64,000 nt of DNA, taken from positions 771,922 through 835,921 of the forward strand of contig CAJNDS010002257.1 in NCBI GenBank assembly GCA_905221605.1. The letters are read 5' to 3'. The notes below the pieces were generated by a model, which saw nothing but the letters and a program-made list of their open reading frames with translations, was not told the DNA's origin and made no database searches. Below, piece after piece: positions 31,001 to 42,115 of the stretch. How positions within the stretch are numbered: position 1 is the stretch's first letter; each line of letters begins with the position of its first letter. The translations under genes were made by a program, and so were the position numbers. Source of the stretch: Symbiodinium natans (lineage: Eukaryota > Sar > Dinophyceae > Suessiales > Symbiodiniaceae).

Positions 31001-32863
31001 CCATTCGTTGGAAGTGCCGACTGCTGCAACACAAATCCAAACAAATCCTACACAAATCCTACACTAAGAAAGAAACAAAGTTATCCTCGAGTGCCCATCC
31101 ATGGCGCTGTTGGAAGAATAGGGTTCGCAAGCCAGGCCTGCCTTCATGAGCCGGAAGTCTGGCGAGGGAAGCGGCCAGATCCAGGTGACAATAGCCTCCG
31201 AGGGGTTCTCCCAAGAGCTAGAAGTGCGAAAGCCTGCGCAAAGAGGGGTGCAAGCTCGAGATTCGATCTAGCCATCATGGATAGTTGCGGTTCAGAGGGG
31301 GCTAAGCAATCATGAAGCTCCCATTCGCCTGGTCTGAAACGCCTCGCAGTACCTCGCGCACCGTATCAACGGAGACCTGCAGAATGCCCTGAACTTGCTG
31401 GACAAGAAGGCTTCGCTAAAACCTTGTAGATGCTTGTTGTCACGTGCACCATGTACCTAACACTGCCTGAGCTGCTTGGGGGGGAGAGGCCCTTGCAAAC
31501 AGGGCCAGGCTAGACAATTTCAACTCAGCCTTCCCGACTAATCCGACTACTCCAAGCATCTGGTTTGAGCTTGTAGGTCATGGAGGTACTGTAGTTCAGA
31601 GGAAGTACTCCTCAGCCTCTTTTCAGCACACCAGGCTCTTTCCTTTGAAGCCTTTGTTGGAAACCCTGACATGACACGTCGCAAAGCTTCAGCCCTCAAC
31701 TGCAAAAACTCAAACTGCCCTAAAGTGCTGCTCTTAGCTTGTCGCAGAGGCGGCCTGGCCCCCTGCCACCGCACGGGCCATGGCAGAGTTGGCACTGCGC
31801 TGCACGCGTCTCCGGGAGGCCGTCTTTTCACACTTTCAGCTCATCTACACACCCCGAAGGGTCTCCAGCCCGCAACGGCAGGGTACGGTTTTTCTTCAGC
31901 TTTCGGGTGTCTCGAAGTATTTTCGGGGAGGGGAGCGGGGTTCGAGGGAATGGGTTCAGTCTGGTTTCTTTCTTGGAGCGGTTGAGTTGGCTCTACACTT
32001 CATGTGGGTTCTGCTGGTGTCCCCTCTTCGCAACGAATCTGTGGTTCCTCGAGGGCAGGCCCAGCAAACCCCTTGAACCCAAACCTCGCCGTGCGCGAGT
32101 GTGAGAGTCGTGGCGTGTCGTGCTTCGTTGCCGATGAGGGGTTCTGAGCCCACGAGCTTACAATCTGGACGGGGGCGTCTGAGCCCACGAGCTTACAATC
32201 TGGACACGTGCCTCTGGGGTGCGGCAATCGCATGCAACGACTTTCAGGCCGACCTCCCGTGCCACGGTCATGTGCAAACTCCATTATTAAAAGTATTACA
32301 TTGTGCCCCATGGCTAGCAGGGATGCATCAAGTGTGGCAGGCTCGATCTGCAAGCAGATGTCGAAGCGGTAGCGTTCAGTCCGCCGGTGTCGTAGCATTT
32401 TGTTTGCTTGCTTGTTGCCTTTTGTGCCTCAGGGCGTCAAGGCTAATTGCCCGTTGCTACCGGGATGCCCTCCCCCCGGCTGAAAGGGCATGTTGGGCGG
32501 CAGGCCGAGAACCACAAAGGAATTGTTGGGTGGCAAACCCTATACCCCCAGGAGACCTGAAAATCCGAAAGGAAATGTGGCAAACCCAATCCCTGAAAGG
32601 AGATTTTGAGTGGCAAGTCCAAAATACGATGTTCTCTACAACTCGAAAGGAAATCTGGTAATATCCCACACCTTAATGGGCGAAAAGGGATGTCGAGTGG
32701 CAAGCCCTAACCCCGGAGACAAAGATCTGGTTCCAATACCAAGCCGTTTAAATTTGACCATGTGAATCTGGGTACCGATGCCATTGCCGGCTAGGTAGCA
32801 CCCCAAAAAAAGAGTGCTTGGGAGGAGGCCCGGCCCAACTTTGCAGAAATCGCTGCGGCCTTG
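25097..32863 (+). CDS. Serine/threonine protein kinase, plant RLK/Pelle-like (partial, multi-exon)
   Basis: Exons that join in phase: ...25123 (YTYEELKQ), 25282-25318 (ATNNFDEAHMKLG), 25492-25506 (SGSY), 25603-25628 (GVYKGILK), 25729-25752 (DGTEVAIK), 25901-25945 (VLDVPNEAGFEEEVK), 26048-26097 (LSKFRHPHLVILMGW), 26280-26357 (KRLLVYELLSGGDV), 26419-26467 (PFPWRER), 26627-26686 (ALDAACGLSHLHYASPK), 26777-26919 (VFHRDIKSPNILLD, then MADFG), 30462-30534 (GYACPLYVRRGVVTEG) and 30777-30823 (EVYSFGMVLFELLT). Probable later exons: 31350-31409 (YLAHRINGDLQNALNLLDKK) and 32815-32863 (AWEEARPNFAEIAAALE). These give the glycine loop, VAIK lysine, helix C glutamate, HRD and DFG, APE-region and C-lobe RP motifs in order, so the kinase should be active. 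YEELKQATNNFDE before the domain is typical of plant receptor-like kinases. DFG is followed by RGLA instead of LA. The N-terminus and at least two C-terminal exons were not found. A whole gene sits in the 26920-30461 intron. Confidence 0.82.
25962..26015. repeat. TTGAAGCC octamer array in a kinase intron
   Basis: CTTGAAGCCTTTGAAGATTTGAAGCCCTTGAAGCTTTTGAAGCCTTTGAAGCC-like units of about 9 bp, inside the 25946-26047 intron. Similar TTTGAAGCC words are dispersed elsewhere in the window. Confidence 0.75.
26970..29425 (+). CDS. FAD-dependent monooxygenase-like protein, three exons, nested in a kinase intron
   Basis: Exons 26970-28433, 28844-28929 and 29023-29425 join in phase to 650 codons ending TGA; the introns begin GACCCC and GCTCGC and end AG. 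The first two-fifths are Ala/Lys/Glu-rich and probably coiled coil, with three copies of a D-L-x-x-F-x-x-x-x-x-E/A-R-L/I motif starting at residues 118, 171 and 209. The catalytic part begins RIAIVGAGPVGLWAAMLLAQ, whose GAGPVG (258-263) is the Rossmann dinucleotide loop that binds FAD. It continues with VVLLEAR, FDCILWAAGRRS (Gly383) and LGDALGGKPFYTGSTLNRHL (GD at 546-547), the second FAD contact of group A flavin monooxygenases and the related MICAL hydroxylase fold. The substrate is unknown. The ATG lies only 50 bp after a kinase exon and the stop about 1 kb before the next one. Earlier starts in the same frame use TTG only. Confidence 0.75.
31547..31831 (-). other. Minus-strand open frame inside the kinase locus
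   Basis: Minus-strand peptide with helical character (SKERAWCAEKRLRSTSSELQ) lying between two plus-strand kinase exons. It may be a fortuitous open frame or a fragment of another gene. No domain is recognised. Confidence 0.2.
32144..32213. repeat. 35-bp tandem duplication
   Basis: CTGAGCCCACGAGCTTACAA (continuing TCTGGAC) at 32144 is repeated from 32179, a period of 35 bp. The copies differ only after their shared 27 bases. Confidence 0.9.
32500..32720. repeat. Degenerate ~30-50 bp repeats with GAAAGGAAAT...GTGGCAA core
   Basis: Five diverged units carry a (G)AAAGGAAAT-like purine word and then TGGCAAACCC or TGGCAAGTCC: about 32512, 32566, 32596, 32645 (core decayed) and 32684. They lie in the intron before the last recognised kinase exon. 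No protein-coding pattern is seen. Confidence 0.6.
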
Positions 32864-33146
32864 GAAATACCGGAAGAGAGGGCGTTGGGAGTTTTTGGAT
32901 TTCAGGCTTTCGGGTTCGGCGTTTTGGGTTTTTTGGCGGTTTGCTGTTGCGGCTTTAGATATTCTGCATGTTGGACTAGGTGCAGGCAGCTCTATCCCCG
33001 AACAACAGCTGTCAGCAGTACTATCTCAAGACAGGAAACCCTACACCCAAAACCGTGCTTCAAACTCAAAAGTCAGGACTTGCAGATTATTCAGCAAGAG
33101 GGCGCTATGTTTCAATCCTTCCTTCCACAATTGGAAGATGTAACAA

Positions 33147-33297
33147 ATGTGCATCAAAGATAACGCATTCAAGCCGAGAAATCTCTTTGAGACTTATGCC
33201 GAGCTTTCGAAAATGCAAGACCGAATGCACTCAGAGGTGCGTGCGCTGCGTGCCATCGCCGAGCTCCCCAGTTCAGCAGAGCCTCGGCGTTCGACAG
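33147..33297 (+). CDS. Candidate exon, possibly kinase C-terminal tail
   Basis: The frame reads KPRNLFETYAELSKMQDRMH then SEVRALRAIAELPSSAEP, an amphipathic helical stretch with codon choice unlike the surrounding noncoding DNA. It lies 300 bp after the last recognised kinase-domain exon on the same strand. It may be a C-terminal coiled coil of the kinase; phase connection was not shown. Confidence 0.4.
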
Positions 33298-33652
33298 TAA
33301 GTAGTCACCCAGAGCCAGACGCGAGCACTCGAGGATGTTGGGAAAGGTTGCTCGGCGCTTGGGATGTAAAGACCTTCAGGACTTCCAAGCAGACACCATG
33401 TTACAAGGTGATCAGCTTCAAGCAAGTTGCTTGGGCCTTCCCTTGTGGAGGTTAGTCTCTCTGTTTGTCTCTGTCTCTTTGTGTCTCTGTCAAAACTTTG
33501 TCTTTTTCAGTCCATCTTCTTGCAGGCCTTATCTCGGCAAGCGTGAAGAAACCCAGAGTAGACTCGACTTTGCCCCCAGACACTCACCGCAAAGGCGCCC
33601 GTCTGTCCGCCACTTCCCACGCCCGTGGAGCCTCTCGGTGCCCAGGCCTGAT

Positions 33653-33912
33653 GAAGAAAAAGAAGAAAAAGAAGAAGAAGCAGAAGAATAATAGGAAGAA
33701 GAAGAAGATGCAGAAGAATAAGAAGAAGCAGAAGAAGAATAAGAAGAAGCAGAAGAAGAAGAAGCAGAAGAAGAAGAAGCAGAAGAAGAAGAAGCAGAAG
33801 AGGAAGAAGAAGCAGAAGAAGAAGAAGAAGCAGAAGAAGAAGAAGAATAATAAGAAGAATAAGAATAAGAAGAAGAAGAAGAATAAGAATAAGAAGAATA
33901 AGAAGAAACTGA
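33653..33912. repeat. Imperfect (GAA/AAG)n satellite
   Basis: About 260 bp of GAAGAAGAAGCAGAAGAAGAA-type sequence with frequent AAT, CAG and AGG interruptions. The plus strand is open as poly-Lys/Gln and the minus strand as poly-Leu/Phe; both are artefacts of the repeat. Confidence 0.92.
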
Positions 33913-36775
33913 AGCTCGCTAGCACTCACACTGCGCTTGCCCATCCGTTATACACGAAGTGCAGTGGTCAGGAATGGGGCCCCGCAGATTTGATAGATTT
34001 TTCATCTTTCTTCTCTGCTTCCTTGAGCCTGCTTCCTTCTGTAGACGGGTCTGGGTTTGTACCGACCAGGATGGGTGTTTTTGCTTCAGGCGAGTACCCC
34101 ACGCTTCACCTCTGGTGAACCCCGGCTGCTGAACACTTTCTCCACGGACTTTGCTCAGCCTTTTAAAAACTTCAAGAAACAGAGCCTTGCCAAGCAATGA
34201 TGGATGTCGCTGACATAACCTGCAAAGCCTTGCAGGCGCGTGCGTTCTCACCTTTGCAGAAGGCGTGGACACAGCCGGATGCCCAGCATTGCCGACAGAT
34301 GGAACAGAATGTCGAGAATAGTGGGTGGGTGCCCATGTGTCGACATCTCATCATTCCTGCACCTGGAACATGTTGCTTGGCAGACACGACCAGGCCATGG
34401 TGAAATCTTGAGGTTTGGTTTCAGCTATAATGGCAGTCGCTCTCCATTAAAGGCAATCATATTGGAACCGCGACAGGGCACAAATACAGTAGGATTAGAT
34501 GGCTTCTTAGGCAGGAAGCCATGGACGAGCATTTTTCGGGGGCCATGAAAGACCCTTTACAGTTGAATATGTTGAATGCTCTGTGGACCGTTTCAGAAGG
34601 AACCACTGGAAACCCTACTAGATGCCTTCCCCCCAAGTCCCACGAATACGGATGCCAGGCGCAGTGTCGTCGCCTCCCCCCCGCCGGCAGCACGGCCTCG
34701 TGAGGCTGTTTTAAATGGAGGGCCAGTTTTGTTTGGGATTCGTGTTCTTGTGTGTCTGGGGCCACTCCTGAACTGCACGAGGGACAGCTGTTGTACTATG
34801 CAGGGGGGAAGCGAACATTTCTGGATCACAAAAACCGTCCAGATTCGCTGTGATATCAAGAGAGTACGCTTTCTTGAAGTGCCTGCAATCAGGTGGACAT
34901 GGCCCATGTACACCTTTACTGCTTGTGACGTCATGTGCCCTGAATATCCGACAGTCCAAGTGAAGAGTGGCAAAAAGCAGCCTGTGGGCTCAACCTTTGG
35001 TCACAAAGTACCCATATCTCCCATTTTTATATTATTTTTTTTTGTACTCCATTGTGCTTTCTCGTGCTTGTGCGGGAAATAGAGGTGACCGATCAAAACG
35101 GAGGTTTTCCGAAGTTTTAACGGCTTAGAAACATTCCTCATAAAAAATGGCGGCGGGAGGGTTTCCTATCAAAGTGCAGAGGCAATTGAGGTTTCGTGTT
35201 AATTCCCCAAACAGTGCTTGCACAATGGGGCTCTTACGTTCAGAGTAAAGGAATTGGTTGCTGACCGCAACGGCGCGCGCGGCGGTGGGACGGGGCCTTG
35301 GTTTCGACGCTCCCGCTGTGGTTTCGCGCGAATTCCGGCCTCTCGTGGCCTCTTCCTCTTCTGGGGGGGCCACTTAGGTTGCCGACCGCAACGGCGCGCG
35401 CGGTGAGACCACCTGAAACCAGGATCAATAAAAACACAGGGTTTCGGGGGTGTTTTAGGGTTTAGAGTCAACCCTGCGGCTGGGTGCCGGGGGTTAGTAT
35501 TATGGGGTAGCGATTTTGGGGTTGAGCATCATGAGCATCAGCTGGGTCTTTTGGCCCCCAAGTTCTTTTGGCCCCCAAGTTCCACACGCGTGCAAAGCCG
35601 AATCCCCCAGTAATTGGCGTCCCTTGACCCCCAAGGGAATTCGGCCCCCACGAACTTTTGTACTTTTTGTCCCCGGGAGTGTCGGTGCTCTTCTGGCCTT
35701 CTTTGGCCTTTTCTGGCCCTCCTCACTGTTTGGGGTCTACGCCGGCATGATTTAGAAGGAGTAGTGAGTTTCGTATGACATATAGAGAGCATGCTGTCAT
35801 TTCGAGTATCTGTAGCTACGGACTCCCTCAAGAAAACACAGGCGCAATTTCTGCGAGAAATCCGTGCTCTTGTTTAATTGAGGAGCCCTTTCCGATCCAA
35901 AAGTCGAAGCCTAGCCTAAAACAGATGCGTATGCTTGCCTTGTGTCGTTACATGTGCAGGGGCTTGTTTGTCTGGTCTTGGCAGATCTCTGGTGATCCAG
36001 GCAGTCGTGACTGTAGCGGCAGTTCGTGTCTGTTTGAGGTTAGGCCATGTTACCCAGAGAGCAAATTGGAGTTTGCCATCCAAACCCTCAGGAAAGCTCC
36101 GCAACTTTGGACCGCCAGGAGCCGAGGCCGGAGGAGCAGGCTTCCCGGGTCATGAGCCCCAGGCACGCTCCAAAGCCGAACGTGCCACAGGTCCGGGGCC
36201 TCAGCGCAGTGTCGTCACAAGATGAGTTGCACTGAGCCTGTTGCAAAAATGGTGTCGATGATGTCGCAACAGTGGATGGGGGTGGGTCTGGGTTGGGTGG
36301 CTAAGGCTTATTCTAGACTGGAGGATTTCTAGACTAAGCGTACCCATGCCTCATCAGCTCGGGATTTTGCGGGTGTCCTCGGCTCATGTGTTGAGGCTTT
36401 GAAGGAGGTTCGCACAGATCCATGGGTCCTGTGATGCCGCCGGAGTAGTGTATGGCACAAGGGAGGTTGAGTTAGGAGGCGTATTGTAACAGGCGGAGGG
36501 CACGCCAAATACCCTTGTATTGTGGAGGTGCCAACAAGTGACACCGAGCTCTTTGCCCTGGAGTGCATTCGTGCACAAGGCCTGAATGGCCCGGCAGCAT
36601 CACTCACCGCCCGGTATGCCCCTCCGTCAACAGCCCGGGGATCTTAATGAGGAGTTTCGTGCGTGCAGCCTTTTGAGCTCATTTTGGTGAGCCAGCACAT
36701 GGCCATGAGCTAGCAGCGGACAATGAGTGCTTGATGACAGACTCAACTCTCATTCCTGACCAGCATTGACCAGCC
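33913..36775. other. Mostly noncoding, one candidate exon
   Basis: No domain is recognised. 36050-36234 on the plus strand reads LDRQEPRPEEQASRVMSPRH and PKPNVPQVRGLSAVSSQDEL before TGA, a possible C-terminal exon. 35268-35402 contains a duplicated GACCGCAACGGCGCGCGCGG word (35264 and 35385). 35439-35470 is a GGGTTTCGGGGGTGTTTTAG telomere-like patch. Confidence 0.4.
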
Positions 36776-39700
36776 ATGTGGCGTGCTGCGGCGTGGGCTG
36801 CTCTAGTGCACGCTTCACCCTTCGAACCCTTCCCGGTGCGGCCGGACGGGCCCTGGTTCGAGGGTTGGTTCACCCGCATCATCGACCAGCATTCAAATCG
36901 CAGCGTCGCTGTCATCATCGCCTCCTTCCAAGCCAAGGGCGCCACCAACTTCACTTCCAGCTGGGCTGCTGCTCTGGTCTCTCATGCCAATGGCACAATG
37001 ATCACTGAGCAGGTGGCTGTGTAAAACAATCGCTCTTAGAATCTTGATGAATCGTACAACATGGTGATCGAAAACAGGACCGAAAGGTCGCCTCAGTCTG
37101 CGCCAGGTCTTTCCTTCGCAGTCCTCGGTCCGAATAACGGACAGAGGACGCCCCGTCAACAAAGAGCTGCCGCGTAGTCAGCCGGCCATCTTTGAGGTCG
37201 AGTCCGAGATTGGCAGGCTTGGTGTGGGGGTGGGCGGGGGGGGGGGGGAGCGTTGTAGGACTTTGGTAGGCAGTTGGGCCCTCCCTGAGCCCACAGATTT
37301 GCGGTCAACGACAGCAAATCGGAGCTGCTCCTCACCTTCCCGTCGGGCTTGAAAGTCGAAGCTCGGCGCATTAAAGCGACACGTAAGTTCAGAGCTACAG
37401 ATTTAAAAGCTGTCAGCAAAAAGTCTTGACAATTGTGGACTCACAATGAACCGATGTGTTCAGGCCCCTGAATGGGTTTGCGGCCACGCATGGGCGAGCT
37501 TTCAACCCCAGCTCTGCAGGTCAATACCTTGGCTTTACAGCAAGGGGTACTTGACTGGCGCCTGTAGTTGGGGTGTTGCTGCGGCCCGGGCAAGTGGCAG
37601 AGGGATTTTTGGCTGATGAAGCGCTCTAGCTTACAGAAAACGTCTACAACTTCAAGAACCGTTCGTTGTGGGGATTGGTCGCAGAGGTGCAAAATGGTAG
37701 AAGGCGCCTAAAGCTCAAAATGAAGCCAGCAAGGAAGCTTCGCTCGACAACCGTGTGCCCTGGGACGCAGCGTGTGACTTGACAGGGCTGTGGATTCAGC
37801 AGCGTTTTCTATGGTGCAGAAACCGGCGCGGAAGGGGCTGGTCCGTGGGTAGCCTAGTGCGAAGTTCGGCAATGTTCGAGGGGCCCGCCGAACAAGCATC
37901 TTTATCATGAAAGAAGTTTGGCCACAGAGAACCACCGCAATCTTCAGACTTGCTTGTGAGCAACAGGAGTTACGAGCAGCAGTCCAGGCGAGGTGGAGCT
38001 GTAAAGTCTTGAACGTGCCGAGAGTCGAAGCAGCGCAGTCCAGCTGATTGCTGGTGAGGGGGTCCTTTCTAGTTCTACTCACGGTACACTTATGCTGGTC
38101 CCTTGTGTGCCACTATGACCTGAGTCCCGAAGCCTTGAGAGTGTTTCTTTAAATCTCGATTAAACCCTACTTCCACTGAGGCAAAGACACCTGCGGTCCG
38201 GAGGGTTGGGCCGGTCGCCTACCCTCGGGGTTGCAGCTCGGCCATTGCAATGTTTGGATACACCTCGGGTCAATACTGAGTCACCGCTAGGGCCGCTAGT
38301 GTGCTTAAGTTTAACACCTGGAGTGAAGTACTTTTTCATCCCTTCCAACTGGCCCCCCATTCCTTTGCTGCAATGGACACGGTTCCTTGATGTAAACGTG
38401 GCAGTACTTGGGAGGCTATGTGTTGATGGTCCAAACAAGGCTTCCGACGCACTACTTCGTCCACTCACTCGGGTCTACCGCTACCTACGCTGTGAACGAG
38501 CCAGGTGACTTAAATTAGATAATTGGATGACATGGGACATAGGTCCAAGGCCTGCAGCAGCTGCTGAATTGATTGAGTGTTTAGTCCATGACAGTGTTTT
38601 GCTTGCCCAAGGCTGCGAGGGTTTGGCTTTGCACATCAGGAGGCCAACTACGGCAGTTTCTTCCCAAGTGCATGGACGCGGCTTGGGGCAGTTTCAAGAG
38701 TTAATTGTTGCGGTTTGGCTTGTGGGCTGTGGGGTTAAGCATGACTATACCCAAACCCTAAACCCGACCATAAGCCCCCTTGCGAGGTGGGTTGAGGGCA
38801 TCTCGAGCGACGGCTCCTCGCAGCTGCTCTTGACTGGTGGCGCCTTTACCTTGGCGGAGCTGACGGCGCGGCAGTTCCTGCTGGCCTACCGCTCGCCAAG
38901 GTTCTTAAGGGAAATCTTGAACACTTGAGGTTGGGCGGAAGCGGGGTGGGGTCTCACGTTCACCATGAGCGCGTGGCCATTGCACTTTGTGCAAGGCATC
39001 CGAGAAATCCTGCCCAAATCTTGGAGACATGAGAACGACTGCGCGCATCCAAGGAAACGAAACTTGTGCAACGTCATGCAACGTCTATACAGTTCTATAC
39101 ACCTTAGAGTCCCGTCGTCGGACTTGACATCCTTCAAATGTGCAGTTCATGTCGTCAAAGTCCCAACTCCAGCCACTTCTGAAAAAATTGGGGTGACTAG
39201 AGCCGTCGGAACAATTGCTGAGTTGCGGTGCCCGGTCAGGTTCCATTGGGACTTCCGCAGTGTCAACATGGACCACATTGTTGCCCAGGCTTGGCCTTCT
39301 GAGATGCATATGACCCAAGCAGCTGCTGTTTCGGCCGCAATTACAGGCCTAGGAGGCCGCTTCTTAATGCTGATGTTGAGTGCTAAGATGGTGCTAAGAT
39401 TGTGCTTACCACCAAAACCCGTGAGGTGGACGCTTGCCGGAGCCTACTGGTTCTCAGTGCCTCTCGGGTCCTGAGCGGTCGGCGCTTGGAGTCTTGCCGA
39501 GCAGTTTAGGGGGCCTGGATGCACAAAAAAGAGGAAGGGGGGATGTTAAGTAACTCAGTAGCTCCTTTGGCTTATAGAGTCAGGGCTTCGCGGTTTTGCA
39601 CTTCTTTGCGCCAGCGCCTCGAAACATGAAACAGGCTTTCGGAACCTAGGCCCACACTCGTGAGGTCCACGGAAGGGTCCGCGTGGCCTCGTTTCGCATA

Positions 39701-40725
39701 AGCTCAGAGAAGCTAAGTTTCGGGACTGCGGCCAGTCTTGCGATGACTGATTGGTGAGCGTAACAGCTTTTGATTTTGAGCCCTTGTTTCCGAAAATGTG
39801 TGTAAGTTCCGCGTGTGCTGCGTGAGCGCTGCGTGTGTCAACTTGGGCCGATTTGGACCGGGCTGGCTATTGGCCAACTGGTTGTCTCTATAAACAAGAC
39901 GTAAATGCGTTTCGCTCACCTCTTGCGTTTTCGCTGCGCTTGCCGCCTGATTGTTTCAAACACCTGTGTATGTAAAAAGGATTAAGAAAGCATTATTGGT
40001 GCTTCGAGCTGGTCAAGCAAAACCTCCTGGCCGTCCTACTAGAAGTGCTCCGCCTCTTGCGCAGCAAACGATGAATTTGCACTTCCCATCCGGCCTTGTC
40101 TTTGTCTGTATTCCTATAAGAGCTGAACGTGCAGGCTAAGAGCTGAACGTGCAGGCTATGATTTCAGAACCTCTTGCACTAGCCGTGACCCAGCGGCTTA
40201 TTATTTTGTGATGGCCTTGCAGCGTGGTTTAAGGCCCGGTTGGGCTGACTTGAAGTTGTGCGAAGGTTCTTCAAGAATTGGAGTTCTCTGATCTCTCTTG
40301 AAAGGGCATACAGACTGTACCCCTGCCCTGTGTCACTTGTGAGTCCAACTGGGCTTCACATGTCTGCCCTGATCGCCGACTTGGGTTCAGGCCTTTTAAG
40401 ACTTGGGCGGCGCATAGTGAATGTTTTGCCTTCGGGGTTTTGGATTCCTGCTTGCACAAAACAAATTCCGTTCGGGGTGTCCTTAGCGGGACAGCAGTAA
40501 GCCCAAGTAGCCTCACGGAAGTCCGCAAGGCATGAAATCACACAAGCCGAGGAGCTCGAAGTGCGCGCTGTGCCCGGGACCTTCTCCGACCCGCTTTACT
40601 TTCCCACACGCGAGGGCTGGAGCAACCGTCCCGGCAGCGTGGAAAGCTATCGCGCACGTGCCTGGGTGCCTCGGTTTCCGCACATATCTGAAGGAACCCC
40701 AACGCTGATGAGCCCCCAGAGTTGA
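36776..40725 (+). CDS. FEGW-motif protein, tocopherol-cyclase-like (multi-exon, incomplete)
   Basis: Exon 1 starts with ATG at 36776 and encodes a short hydrophobic N-terminus (MWRAAAWAALVHA, signal-like) followed by PWFEGWFTRIIDQHSNRSVA, the conserved opening of tocopherol cyclase-like beta-barrel proteins; it ends near 37012. Further exons: about 37145-37216 (VNKELPRSQPAIFEVESEIG), 37297-37382 (FAVNDSKSELLLTFPSGLKV), 38787-38900 (WVEGISSDGSSQLLLTGGAF), 39240-39288 (FHWDFRSVNMDHIVA), perhaps 39397-39427 (VLTTKTRE), and 40555-40725 (EVRAVPGTFSDPLYFPTREG, stop at 40723). Introns 37217-37296 (GC-AG) and 38901-39239 (GT-AG) join in phase. The middle of the domain, between 37.4 and 38.8 kb, was not found. 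The barrel family includes tocopherol cyclase and carotenoid hydratases; the substrate here is unknown, and secretion or plastid targeting is possible from the N-terminus. Confidence 0.55.
40121..40160. repeat. 20-bp tandem duplication
   Basis: AGCTGAACGTGCAGGCTAAG is repeated immediately, with one change, inside an intron of the FEGW-motif gene. Confidence 0.9.
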
Positions 40726-40827
40726 ACTTTTTTTGATTCCTGGTTTTGCCCATCTTGCAGTGCTGCACCTGAGCGCACTCGCGCCAGCCGGTCTAAGGTC
40801 AAGGTCTTCCAGCACGGGGTCTTGCAG

Positions 40828-40831
<4 letters not shown>

Positions 40832-40862
<31 letters not shown>
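40832..40862. repeat. (AG)n microsatellite
   Basis: An uninterrupted AGAGAG run about 105 bp after the FEGW-gene stop. Confidence 0.9.
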
Positions 40863-40863
<1 letters not shown>

Positions 40864-40874
40864 ATGCCAAACAA

Positions 40875-41420
40875 GTGAGGGGGACCCGTGTAGTGCCTCG
40901 TTTTGTCCCTAGAAGAGTGGCAACGGAACACTTCCACACCACCATCGTGGGCCGTCAAGGCACGGTGCCTGAAACTTTCACCTCGGACAGAGCAGCGGGC
41001 CAGCGTGGCCGGGGTCCTCTTCGGGGGGCCTCTTCGCTGGGCAACAAAAAAAAAAGAGAGAGAGCAGCGAACAAGGGGACCGGAAGCGCATCCGGCGGAC
41101 GTCATTGCGCTGGCAGCAGGGGCGGAAGAGTCGCGAGGAGGAGAAAGGGCACAAGAACGCAGCCTGTCGCTGCAAAAGGCCAGCTTGTAGAAGTTCTCCC
41201 GTACCTGGATGCGGAAGTGGCAACCATAGTGCGGGGAGCCATCAAGCACGTGGATGACTGGATGCACCTCCATTTTGGGGAACGCGCTATCGAGATTGAT
41301 GACAGCCAGCCACCACCGACGTCAGCAGGGGAAAGCAAGGGCGAAAAGGTAGAGGACACGAACGAGCCAGAAACACAGCCGTGGCCACCGAGACCACCGT
41401 CTACTGAGAAAGGGGCATAG
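40875..41420 (+). CDS. Unknown ORF, coding-like in its second half
   Basis: Open for 181 codons without an ATG at the start (GTG at 40875). From about 41,172 it reads as protein: KGQLVEVLPYLDAEVATIVR, then GAIKHVDDWMHLHFGERAIE, then a Pro/Glu/Lys-rich acidic tail ending in TAG. The first half is Arg/Gly-rich and includes an A-run (KKKRER), so it is less convincing. It could be the last exon of a gene or a retroelement fragment. No family is recognised. Confidence 0.4.
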   Translation: MRGTRVVPRFVPRRVATEHFHTTIVGRQGTVPETFTSDRAAGQRGRGPLRGASSLGNKKKRERAANKGTGSASGGRHCAGSRGGRVARRRKGTRTQPVAAKGQLVEVLPYLDAEVATIVRGAIKHVDDWMHLHFGERAIEIDDSQPPPTSAGESKGEKVEDTNEPETQPWPPRPPSTEKGA

Positions 41421-41923
41421 TCTGAGAGCCTGCCGGTGACTCCCACAGGGGAAAGTTAAGATCTGTTGAGGGGGAAGAGGGAGGTTTCGGAACGGTAAGT
41501 GCCAGGTTGGGGGCTTTGGGAAGAGGTTGCGTTGAGGGAACATATGTAGTAAGCAGACTGGACATCCCAGGGCAAATCCGGAAACCCAATACACGGAGTA
41601 GCAAAATGGATGGGGGAAAGGATGCATTTGCTAGGGACGTCCGGAAGTTGAAAGGTGCACATCATCGGTGCCTGAAGCCTAGATCATCTTAAAGGGGGCG
41701 GGTTTGTAGAGAGTTTGAGGCCAATATGGGGGAAACACCGAAGCACCGGTTTTCACCGGTGGGCGAGCAGTGGGGGCCCTCCCGGCCAACAGGGCCGGGA
41801 AAAGAGAAGCAACACGCAACACAGCAGGGACCCAACCACCTGAGCCCATCGCCAAAATTTCACCGAGACCTAACTCACCTCCGGGCGCGCCTGGTGTGCG
41901 GGGGTTCTCCCCCAAGCCCTGCA

Positions 41924-42115
41924 GAAGAAGAAGAAGAAGAAGAAGAAGAAGAAGAAGAAGAAGAAGAAGAAGAAGAAGAAGAAGAAGAAGAAGAAGAAGA
42001 AGAAGAAGAAGAAGAAGAAGAAGAAGAAGAAGAAGAAGAAGAAGAAGAAGAAGAAGAGAGAGAGAGAAAGAGATACATAGATACATACATGTTATATATG
42101 TATATATACACATAC
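41924..42115. repeat. Compound microsatellite (GAA)n(GA)n(ATAC)n(TA)n
   Basis: About 44 perfect GAA units from 41924, then GAGAGAGA, GATACATAGATACATACAT and TATATGTATATATACA. Poly-Glu, poly-Arg and poly-Ser frames over it are artefacts. Confidence 0.95.

Noticed and set aside
33465-34118. 217-codon Lys-rich frame and its minus-strand poly-Leu counterpart
   Set aside because: Translation of the imperfect GAA satellite.
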